From assembly GCA_021234155.1 (NCBI GenBank), contig JAJEKV010000113.1:680001-744000 (forward strand): 64,000 nt of DNA, in the 5' to 3' direction. The notes beneath the pieces were generated by a model. The model did no database searches. It was not told where the DNA came from and saw only the letters and a program-made list of their open reading frames with translations. This document shows, piece after piece, positions 20,605 through 28,804 of the stretch (position 1 is the stretch's first letter; each line of letters begins with the position of its first letter). This DNA comes from Isoetes taiwanensis (lineage: Eukaryota > Streptophyta > Lycopodiopsida > Isoetales > Isoetaceae). Made by a program: the position numbers and the translations under genes.

Positions 20605-21933
20605 TTAAAGCTGATCCATCAAGTCGTCTGATCTTGGGAGCGCATACTTGTTCTTAATGGTGTGCTTATTCAACTGCCTATAGTCTATGCACATCCTTAA
20701 ACTACCATCCTTCTTCTTAACGAAGAGAATGGGCGCTCCAAATGGCGAGACACTAGGTCTAATGAAGCCTAGGTCGAGCAGCTCCTGCAACTGCTTCTTT
20801 AGCTCCGCTAACTCCTGCGTTGTCATTCTATATGGAGCCTTGCTTGTCGGCTTTGTTCCCGGTTCGAGTGCTATCTCGCACTCGACTCCCCTATAAGGAG
20901 GAAGCTGCTTGATCTCATCTGGAAAGAGATCATGGAACTCCGCGGATCGCCTTTTAGCTATTTGCTTCGGCAACTTGCTGAGCACCTTGTCTTCTTTGCT
21001 TTCTTCTGATTCCGGCTCACTAATCTCAAGCTTGAAGATGTATGCCACCTGCTCACTCTTGATGCACTTGAACAGCTGTTTAGAAGACATACACTGCATG
21101 ATGGGGACAACTTCTTTACCTGTGATCTCAATGATCTTGCCGTCGGGCGTTGGGAAGGTCACTTTCCGCTTTCCACAATCGATAATGGCCCCTGCTGGCC
21201 CAAGGTACTCCATACCTATGATCAAGTCGTATTTGCCAATGCCCATTACCTCTGCCCCCATCTGGATTTTAATCCCTGGCAAGTCGATGTCGAAGTTGAT
21301 TCTCTTACCTGCCGTCTGCCTTACTGCTCCACTTGCTAAGACAACGGGCCTTGGCTTTGACTTTAGTGGTTTCAACTTCAACATTTGAACCATTCTGGGG
21401 GATGCAAAGTTATGGCTACTTGCTGAGTCTATCAAGACTATGAAGGACTTGGTCTTGGCCTTCCCTACTGTGGAAATTACTTTATACTGGCTCTCTGCTT
21501 GCTCTGTATCTATTGCGGCAAAGATATGACACTCACCCTGAATGTAGTCGCGGGCTTCCTCGCCGTCGTCGTCAGACAGGGTGTCCCAATCTCCCAACTC
21601 TGCTAGCGCTGCACTCATGACGTATGGGCAGTTCGCTGTCCTGTGGCCTGGCTGGAAGCACCTGAAGCAAAGCTGCTTTTCTATGCACTCCTGTCTCTTT
21701 TCCTTGGGCATGGCCTGCAAAAAGGATCGCACTGCTTTGGAGTAGTTTGACCCTTCCTGCTTATCTTTGAAGGACACCTGCTTCTTCTCCTGCTGCTTTC
21801 CCTGATTGCTACTATATGGGGCTCTAGCTGGTCCTGGGCTGGCTGTCCTCGGGCTAAAACTGCCTGTTGCCTTGCCTTTGTCCTGATAATACTGCTGCCT
21901 CTGCCCGCTATTCTGAGGTCCCGTTCCTTGCAA
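20605..21933 (-). CDS. Chromovirus gag C-terminus, zinc knuckle, protease and RT start
   Basis: A 442-residue open frame. A Gln/Ser/Lys-rich linker is followed by a CCHC knuckle, [14 protein letters not shown] (residues 89-102). The aspartic protease follows, with [10 protein letters not shown] (catalytic Asp 169, DSA instead of the usual DSG/DTG) and the [13 protein letters not shown] flap-side motif. The RT N-terminus has [21 protein letters not shown] and CIDYRQLN, at about residues 350-430. Gag and pol seem to be in one frame here. Function: RNA packaging, polyprotein processing and start of cDNA synthesis. Confidence 0.93.
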   Translation of the reverse strand: MQGTGPQNSGQRQQYYQDKGKATGSFSPRTASPGPARAPYSSNQGKQQEKKQVSFKDKQEGSNYSKAVRSFLQAMPKEKRQECIEKQLCFRCFQPGHRTANCPYVMSAALAELGDWDTLSDDDGEEARDYIQGECHIFAAIDTEQAESQYKVISTVGKAKTKSFIVLIDSASSHNFASPRMVQMLKLKPLKSKPRPVVLASGAVRQTAGKRINFDIDLPGIKIQMGAEVMGIGKYDLIIGMEYLGPAGAIIDCGKRKVTFPTPDGKIIEITGKEVVPIMQCMSSKQLFKCIKSEQVAYIFKLEISEPESEESKEDKVLSKLPKQIAKRRSAEFHDLFPDEIKQLPPYRGVECEIALEPGTKPTSKAPYRMTTQELAELKKQLQELLDLGFIRPSVSPFGAPILFVKKKDGSLRMCIDYRQLNKHTIKNKYALPRSDDLMDQL

Positions 21934-21935
21934 GC

Positions 21936-22853
21936 TTATTGCCTTGGACTCAAACCGATCTTTGTTCTAGGGTTTATTGCCCTTACAAACTGCGGGATCT
22001 CCTCATTCAGACCTTCAAAGTAGCTTTCTACTGCATGCTTCTCACCTAACTTTGGGACATACAGCCTCAGCCTCATGAATTCCTCTGTATATTTCTGGAC
22101 TGTCTTGTTGCCTTGCTGCAACCTGTAGAACTGCTGCATCATGCTGGACTTGTGCTCTCTTGGAACGTAATGGCGCTTGAAGGCTTTAGCAAACTTCCTG
22201 AACCTGCAAGCATCCCCAGCAAGCCATGAGCTTTGGCATAACCCTTCCACCAAATCGTCTTTGCTCCTTTCGGGTTTGCTTGTTGCCACCACGCCTTTAT
22301 CCTTATCCTTCATACCATAAGCGTTGCCATATTCACTCATCTCGTCAAGCCAAGCTTCGCCTCCATGCGACCTATTCCCGCTTTGAGAATTGCTCGAGCT
22401 TCGGCCTTCCGGACATTTCCCAATCACGAGTCCACTTTCTTACGGTAGTCGAGGTTCTTGTGTCCCTTTGCGTCCCGTCCCGGCGTTCCTCGCCTTCCAT
22501 CTGTTTCGGTCTTGGTTACGCTCTTCTTCTTCCTCGAATCGGTCACGAATCTGAGCTTGAGTCGGAGGAGTCCGGCTGGGGACCTTCCTCTCTTGCTCCT
22601 CTTCTTGTCTCTTCACGTTTCTCCGGTGGCGCTTGCGGCGGTTGAGCGCTACCCACCGAACCTGCTCACCTTTGCGGCTAGCAAAGCCTTTATCTGCTCC
22701 AGTGTCGTCCTCATGGGATAATTCCTCTTCTGGGGTCATGGGTCCAAATTCTTCAAGCAGGTTCCTTGCCGGACGTGGCCTGGGCGGACTCTGTTCTTCC
22801 ATGAGTTCTCGCCTGTGTCGTTCCCCTGAGCTTAGGCTTCTAGCTGCACACAC
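21936..22853 (-). pseudogene. Chromovirus gag capsid region, frame-shifted
   Basis: The segment 22427-21936 carries the retrotransposon gag signature: FAKAFKRHYVPREHKS, MQQFYRLQQGNKTVQKYTEEFMRL reading as F-x-L-x-QG-x-x-V-x-x-Y, and YFEGLNEEIPQFV. The N-terminal piece 22853-22440 is a charged, proline-rich segment beginning at an ATG that lies about 100 bases after a TATA-like site. The two pieces are in different frames, separated by about one base shift near 22430. Gag forms the particle shell. Confidence 0.82.
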
Positions 22854-22947
22854 AAGTAGTCCATAGCTATATGGTTAGTTTTACTTGTTCTCTTGCATTA
22901 TTTATGTTTGTTGGTATAGTTGGGGACACAAAATACATCCACAAAAC

Positions 22948-22958
22948 ATTTATAGTGC
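22948..22958 (-). promoter_or_regulatory. TATA-like box upstream of gag
   Basis: Minus strand CACTATAAATG, about 105 bases before the gag-side ATG at 22853. The spacing matches that of the two accessory genes (106 and 123 bases). Unlike those, no hairpin pair precedes it. Confidence 0.35.
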
Positions 22959-23028
22959 CAAAGAAATTATATTCATATTTTATAATATGCTAATACAAAA
23001 TTAAAACTTCCGGGATCAAGATTGCTAA

Positions 23029-24565
23029 CTATTCTTGATGCTGCCGGTAGGATGGATTATCCTCTAGGAACTTTTTCACTTGGGCTGTTCCCACTGAATG
23101 ACCCAAGTTCCTCAGGACGTTGGCTGAAGATCCGCCCTGCAAGGCTCTCGCCAAGTCTTCTTCTCTGCGGTCGGAGGTGTAAGCTGCGGTCACCGCCAGT
23201 CTTCCTTGCCGCCTGTAAGGTATGGCGAAGTCGAAGACATCGAGTGCTACTGCTCTCTTTACCAGGATGGCATACTCGGTGTTGAGGGGTAACCGCGCAT
23301 GCCGGCCAAATCCTGAGAGTGCGATTAGCATTGATACTCCTTCTTCGCCTCTGGGGGTGAATTTGCGGTGAATTACCGCTATTCTTCCATCCATCAGCAG
23401 GGGAAGGTAATAACGCAACGACACAATGCTTTGCGAGGGATCCTCGACCACTTTCGGTATCCAGCTCGTGCTTTGCTTGCAAAGTCATCAACCTCCACCG
23501 TGGTGAGCTCCTGTAGTCTCATTTATTCTTTGAAGCCCTCACGAGGTCGAATTAAGCCTCTCCTCTCGGGGAGGTGTTGCGGAAGGGCTTGCCGTTAGGA
23601 TGTTCGAGGTCGTAAGCGATCCCCATCTGTTCTGTAGAGCAAGGAACTCTTCTTACGTCGGTAGCTTGTTCTCCGGCCTCTCGCCTCCATAATCGCGCGT
23701 CTTTGTTGTAAGCTTGAATGTCGGAGGTAGACTCTCCCCTGCGGTAAGTGTCGGCTTCCCTTACTTGGAGGGGGAAGTCGGATGCTCCTCGGGCGATGAA
23801 GTCGTCTAAGTCCGTTCTTGAGGAGTTGGTGCAGCAACTCTTGGTCGGTACTCCCTTTCCCACTCACTCAGGAAGGTTTTGGATGTCGCTTAGAAGAGAA
23901 ACTCCTCGCCTTCAACAATAATGGGGGCTAGGCTTGTAATGCCTAACCCAAGGGGCGGCGACTCGAGAGTTTGCGGTTTCTCTCTCAGTTTTGCCACTCT
24001 GCTCGCTTGTGCGCGCTCCTCCGTGGTCGAGGCTTCGACATAGTCTTCCTCCTCCTCGATTCTTGTTAAATGGAGTCCTCCTCTTCTTTTCCTTCACGCT
24101 CCTGTTCATCTTGCGTAAGGAGCGTTGTTCTTTGCTATGGCTAATGGGTCTATGTCCAAGGGGAATGGAGGTTTCCCCACGGTGTTCTCGACGCGGTGGG
24201 TGAAAAGATTGCCAAAGGCGGTGTTGAAAGAGAAGTACTTGGTCCTATTGGCCGGTTAGGACCATTGGCTCGAGTGTCTTGGCTGGCGCTTTGTTTGTCG
24301 GTACTTGGCAATGTTTGGAACATCGCCTAATCTTTGTTTTGCGGGGATTGCCTAGGAACAAAGTAGCCTATGCAAGGGGAGTTGCACTAGTCTTTGGTTC
24401 TACCCTAGCTTGGAACTTCGAGACAAGACTTCTGTAAGTCGGGGTTGCGTGCAAAGTTGCTTGGACATCTACCTCCTTCCTGAAGATATGGAAGATTTGG
24501 TCGATGTCGGCCTCGGCAAAGATGAGCCGGGCTGCACCATCCGGCTGAAAAATCGAGGTTGCCAT
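23029..24565 (-). CDS. Accessory ORF B of the chromovirus, unknown protein, frame-shifted
   Basis: It lies between gag and the H3-like gene on the same strand. The ATG at 24565 (MATSIFQPDGAARLIF) is 123 bases after a TATA box. Coding can be followed through several frames: 24565-24368; a stretch with RTKYFSFNTAFGNLFTHRVE and KPPFPLDIDPLAIAKNN at about 24110-24250; an acidic EEEDYVEASTTEERAQASR part; 23863-23552; and 23451-23029 (IPYRRQGRLAVTAAYT, ALQGGSSANVLRNLGHSVG). A full product would be about 500 residues. I recognise no family, catalytic motif, signal peptide or membrane helix. Its promoter architecture duplicates that of the H3-like gene, so the two are probably co-regulated. Some Tat/Ogre elements have an extra ORF before gag, but I see no shared motif. 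Confidence 0.6.
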
Positions 24566-24678
24566 TGGTTAATTGCGGAAGAGGGTATCAAACTGTTGCA
24601 AGAGCGCCTCAGGGAGTTGGGAAATCGGCTGAGGAGGCAGGAGCAGACTTGTAGGGTGCTATCTGAGGAATGAGGGAC

Positions 24679-24688
24679 CTATTTATAG
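24679..24688 (-). promoter_or_regulatory. TATA box of accessory ORF B
   Basis: CTATAAATAG on the minus strand, followed by GGTCCCTCATTC. The same decamer and a similar leader stand before the H3-like gene. Confidence 0.7.
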
Positions 24689-24880
24689 AAAAGGGGGAAA
24701 CCCTAATTTTTTTGGATGACTTGGAAAATTCCTGAGGTTGGGTAATCCTAGCCTATACTGAGGTCAAAATGGGAATTTGAAGACTAGCTCAAGTGTTTGA
24801 ACATGGTTGGATTACAAAAAGATGCTATACAACAGGTTGGAGATGGTTTGGACAAGTCCTGGTGAAGAAATAGTAGCAGG

Positions 24881-24945
24881 TCTCACAGCTTGCGCCTCGC
24901 TCAAAAACTAAAGTTTAGTTCTTCGACCAGGCGCGAGCTGTGAGA
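24881..24945. repeat. 65-bp hairpin H1
   Basis: Inverted repeat with outer arm TCTCACAGCTTGCGCCTCG matched by a near-complement ending GAGCTGTGAGA, and a central AAACTAAAGTTTAGTT palindrome. It lies 200 bases from H2, upstream of the ORF B promoter. Confidence 0.9.
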
Positions 24946-25080
24946 CATCAGTCTCGTTTGGGTCAAAAGGTGTCCAATTTGGGTAAACTAAGGGTGTAAG
25001 AATGATGGGCTCATCAAATCAGACAGAATTGACCCCTTATTTGGTTGATTTGGAGCTGTTTTGGTCAAGTTTGGGCGAGG

Positions 25081-25145
25081 TCTCACAGCTTGCGCCTCGC
25101 TTCAAAACTAAAATTTAGTTTTGCGACCAGGCGCGAGCTATGAGA
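25081..25145. repeat. 65-bp hairpin H2
   Basis: Nearly identical to H1, and starts exactly 200 bases from it. The centre is AAAACTAAAATTTAGTTTT. Arms pair over almost the whole length. Confidence 0.9.
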
Positions 25146-25292
25146 CATCACGTTTTTCGGTCTGCAAATGTCCTATTTTACTGAAATAAAAGCTAAAACT
25201 TACTAACTTGCCCTAATTAATCCAGCTCATGCAATTAAAGTACACAAAATTGCTCTATATTACAAAATTTTTAATTATTTACAAAAAAGGTT

Positions 25293-26565
25293 CTAAGGGC
25301 GTTCTCCCTTTATGCGGGTCGCAAGACTCATGTCCTGTCGCATGAGGGTTACCCGCTTGGCGTGAACAGTGCAAGCTGTTGAATCTTCGAAGTGTTGCAC
25401 TATTCTTGCTTCTGCCGCTTCCTGCATTGCCAGCAGCGCCTCGTCCGTGACCCTGAAGTCCGTTCTGTAGGCCTGCATCACTTCTCGAACTAATCGAGCA
25501 AAGGGGGCACGGGGGATTAGAAGACCGTAGCTGCGCTGGAAGTGCCTAATCTCCCTTAGCGCTCTCCTCTCCACCTCCTTCCTGTCGATCTTTTTCTTGG
25601 GTGGTGGCTTGGGAGCCTTGGGCTTTGGTGGTGGCGGCTTCAAGGTTTCTTTGCTTAGTTGGTCCCCTCCCTCGATGACCACGACCTGTTTTCCTCATAG
25701 TACTTCTTGTAGGCCTCCCACTTCTTCATATCGCCTCGTGTTCCCTCATCTTCCTTTAAAGATATCTTGACCCGGTTTCGTGACATAGGCTTCTCGGGCG
25801 GTCGTGGTGGCATTTTCTTCCTATTCCACGCGGGTACTTTCGGGGCTTACGCGACTTGATTTTCTTTGGGGTTGCTTTCAGTCTTGGCTGCTCAGGTACT
25901 ACCTGTTCGTCACCTGGGGGTTTAGAAGAGCTTCCACCTCCACCATTGGGGTTGAAGTCCCCGTCAGAAGAGTCGTCGGAGGAGTTCGGAGGTTCGTCGG
26001 CTTGCCGCTCCCTGATGACGATCTTGGGGTTAGGCCTCTTCCTTGGCGGGACGTCCTTCAGCTTCCTTGTGCTGTCCACGAACTTCCCCTTCGCCCTCTT
26101 TTTCTCTTCTGCCGCCTTGTGTTCCTCCTCCTCCCTCTTCCTCTTTTTGTCTTCCTTCTTCTTCTCCCGGCGTTCATATTTTCTAATGAACCTCGCGAGA
26201 TCTGCTTCCTCCGGCTCCGGACACATGCGCTTTGCTCTTCGTGCTCGAGGATCTCCGTGGCTGCATCAGAATGATCTTCTGCTCTTTCCTGCTGCCGGAT
26301 CTCCCGCTCTATTTCTTCATATACCTCCCTTGTCTCCTCGTCCATGGAGGTTGGTGATGTTGCCTCGTCCTGCTCCACCTGCTGGTTGAAGACGTCAATC
26401 AGATCGGACGTGTCCTGTTCTTCTGAGACGTCTCCCTCGTTCGAAGGCGAACGACCCCCTCTCGCGAGCCTCTCGCGAAGCATCTGCCGAATGATCTCAG
26501 CCTCAGTGGCGGCCCGGTGGTTTCGCTTTTGGCGGCGCTTCTGGCGATCGTTTGGTTCGGGCCAT
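25293..26565 (-). CDS. Histone H3-fold protein encoded by the chromovirus (accessory ORF A)
   Basis: The last 90 codons (about 25563-25293) are an H3 core: ALREIRHFQR (alpha-N), LLIPRAPFARLVREV (alpha-1), then EALLAMQEAAEARIVQHFED (alpha-2), HAKRVTLMRQDM, and a TRIKGERP end. Canonical H3 residues C110, H113, K115 and D123 are kept. Loop 1 has canonical length, although HFQ and LLIPRAPF recall CENH3. The frame bearing the core opens at 25682 after a Pro/Lys-rich linker. Upstream, frames 26226-25756 (Lys/Glu-rich, then Ser/Asp/Gly-rich) and 26483-26058 (acidic, helical) form a long tail. An ATG at 26565 starts MARTKRSPEAPPKAKPP, with the exact H3 N-terminus MARTK. About three one-base shifts separate the pieces. 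A full product would be about 420 residues. It sits between its own TATA box and ORF B, on the element's coding strand. Histone identity is strong; its role is inference. Confidence 0.88.
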
Positions 26566-26661
26566 GCTTTACGGATCGTCGATCGGATACAAGCCCAAAG
26601 ATCGCTAAGTCGCGGGGAGCGGATTTCTAGGGGCTGTGGCGGGAAATGAGGGGGTCTACAT

Positions 26662-26671
26662 CTATTTATAG
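26662..26671 (-). promoter_or_regulatory. TATA box of the H3-like gene
   Basis: CTATAAATAG on the minus strand, 106 bases upstream of the MARTK start codon. Identical to the TATA decamer of ORF B. Confidence 0.72.
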
Positions 26672-26772
26672 CTTGGGAAGTTTTAGGTCAAAATTCAAGT
26701 TGCTCTATTTAACATGCTAAGGCACCTACTTATTTAAAATTTACACTTGTTTGGACTTTTTCTACCTATTGG

Positions 26773-26834
26773 TCTCATACTTAGCCTCGGCTCAAAAACT
26801 AAAGTTTAGTTTTTTAGACCAGGTAAATGTGAGA
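26773..26834. repeat. 62-bp hairpin H3
   Basis: A more diverged member of the hairpin family: TCTCATACTTAGCCT arm, central AAAACTAAAGTTTAGTTTT, closing arm ending AAATGTGAGA. It starts 189 bases from H4. Confidence 0.82.
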
Positions 26835-26961
26835 TCTCATACATTTCTAGGTTATTTACGTAATTAAAACATGCTATTCTAATTATTTTCTATCTTAGAA
26901 CTAGCCTTACCACATTACTTTTTCTCAAATTCATCATGTTTTTGGTGATCTTGGCTCGATG

Positions 26962-27026
26962 TCTCCACGGCTTGCCCTACCGCTTCAAAACTAAAATTTA
27001 GTTCTCTGCTGACGGTAAATGTGAGA
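26962..27026. repeat. 65-bp hairpin H4
   Basis: Fourth member: TCTCCACGGCTTGCC arm, central AAAACTAAAATTTAGTT, closing arm GGTAAATGTGAGA. The arms are less complementary than in H1 and H2. Confidence 0.75.
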
Positions 27027-27220
27027 CCACCTCACTTGGAAATTTTTGGGCTTATTCTTTTTAGTCTTATCAAATTCTAAATTAAACTTAATTGTTACTA
27101 GCTTAGCATAACTACAAAAATGAGAAAAAACTTCCCACTTTTCGAGGCTTGAGGATCCTATCAAGTTAGTACTACTTTGGGAGCATGGCCGCTGCTTTGC
27201 TCTTGGTCTCCAAGAACATT

Positions 27221-27231
27221 GCTCGATACCA
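27221..27231 (-). promoter_or_regulatory. Chromovirus primer binding site
   Basis: TGGTATCGAGC on the minus strand, three bases from the 5' LTR. It differs from the initiator tRNA-Met site TGGTATCAGAGC by one missing A. Confidence 0.8.
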
Positions 27232-27234
27232 CTT

Positions 27235-28804
27235 TGTGGCGTCCCCTACTGCATACGGTTGCTCTCACCGTATACAAACAGAGTTCTCCCCATACCAGCT
27301 CCACACTCGATCTGAGGGCCCTCCACATATCCATTTGCACCCGTAACGAGTCCCAAAGTGGGAAGAGTGAAGGTGTCATTCTACCCCTGTCTCCCTCGGG
27401 GCCTACCTAGGCTGAAGCGTAAACATACATGTCGAAGATACAACATAATCCTCCATCCACCCGGAAGGTGGTGCACCAACATCTGCATAGACAATGATCA
27501 AAGATCATACATATGGAAACTCTACCCAAGGCTCGGACTCCAAGGAATGATGACGGCTTGGGTCTCCGAGTTCATTGCGCATGAAATTCATGGCAATGGA
27601 TTTGGCTGGCATAAGAACATGGCATAGGGTTGTCCACTCCATCCGCCCCTCCTGTGCACACTTTGCAGAGTAGGCTGAAAAGTGTCGGGACCTGACTGTA
27701 GCCCGCCGGATGCATAGCCGAAGGGGCTATTCCTGGATCTCATCCTCCCAGTTCCGATGGGGCAGGAAGGGATCACTCCCTCCGAGAGATCTGCATCTTG
27801 CCGACTCAAGGTGACTAGAGGGCCACCGCCTCAGATCATTGAACCCACTGGAAAGTGTACACCACTTCACGGGTGTCGAGTCCATGCCTTACCCGCACTC
27901 AGTGGTAAGCCATTAGACCTAGTTACAATGATCCCTGGTAGGCCTTACACACCAGAGGGATCGTTCAAGAGTCAGGACATGAACCTCCTTCTTAGCCAGT
28001 CTGGCCCCTTCACCCACAACCAGGTGGGGTTCTTGTACACAGGCCGAAATTACAGTGTGCTAGAGAGGCTACTCTAGGAGCATCAACTACAAAGCCTTAG
28101 GGCCTCTACCCCCCTTCCCAATACAAGGAGTTCACAGAGATACATCATCCATATACATCACAGAAGAACTAAAGAACTAGATCTAATCTATCTCATAGAG
28201 TTAGGTTCTTTAGTTAGTGTCTAAGATCTAAAGATCTAGATAGCTGCTATGAGCAATTTAATAGTCTAAACTTACTGGTTCCATGACTAGAAGACGGTCT
28301 AAGCTATTAAATTGACCAAATACCTGATCCTTGGGTGGCTCCTCCTGACTTGAGTTCAACCATTCTCACGAGTTGATCGAATTGGGAAACCCGATGGCGC
28401 AATTCGTTTGGGCAGCGTCTGGGAGGCGGTTTTGGCTCCTGGGGCAGCCAAAACAGAGCTCTAAAACCCTAAGGACGAAAACTAACAAGTTAGGGTTTCC
28501 CTACCCTAAATAGACATGGGGTTTAGGCTAGGGTTTCCAATTACCCATTTTAGCATGTGGGATAATTGGAAGGCCCCACTTGCCTTTAATGGCTAGGTGG
28601 CAAAATATGCCTACATGGAAAAGGTGTGCTCACATTAATGTGCACATGTGCGCATTAATTAACATGTGAACATACCTAGCAAGTTGCCCCTAGGGCTACT
28701 TACCTGGCTATCCGTCGGCGTACACGTCGGTCGGAGTGGCGTGTACGCGTGACGAGGCAGTACAGTATACGTCCTGGGACCGTATACTGTGCTGGAACGT
28801 CACA
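27235..28804 (-). repeat. Chromovirus 5' LTR
   Basis: Pairs with 13906-15459. It starts TGTGGCGTCC on the plus strand and ends GAACGTCACA. Short palindromes lie near both ends: ATACGGT with ACCGTAT at about 27255-27276, and ACAGTATACG with CGTATACTGT at about 28762-28790. Element transcription should start inside this LTR on the minus strand. Confidence 0.95.

Larger units (their letters stand above)
13906..28804 (-). mobile_element. Full-length chromovirus (Ty3/gypsy) with accessory genes, including an H3-like histone
   Basis: Long terminal repeats at 13906-15459 and 27235-28804 flank a minus-strand gag-pol with chromodomain integrase. The element has a primer site, a polypurine tract and 5-bp target duplications AATAC (13901-13905, 28805-28809). 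It is inserted in a LINE and has been hit by a TIR transposon at 17887-19601. Without that insert it is about 13.2 kb. Unusually, over 4 kb between the 5' LTR and gag encodes two extra genes, each with its own TATA box and a pair of hairpins. Most frames are interrupted by single-base shifts, some of which may be artefacts. Confidence 0.93.

Noticed and set aside
25293-25682. A true centromeric CENH3
   Set aside because: HFQ and LLIPRAPF resemble CENH3, but loop 1 is canonical length and the N-terminus is MARTK. I call it H3-like without assigning CENH3.
25293-26565. An ordinary host histone H3 gene trapped between elements
   Set aside because: It lies on the element's coding strand within a single pair of LTRs, shares duplicated promoter and hairpin blocks with ORF B, has a very long tail, and shows no separate target duplications or introns.
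25804-26649. Plus-strand open frames of 100-177 codons opposite the H3-like gene
   Set aside because: They are antisense shadows of charged, GC-rich minus-strand coding sequence and are rich in Ser, Leu and Phe without domains.
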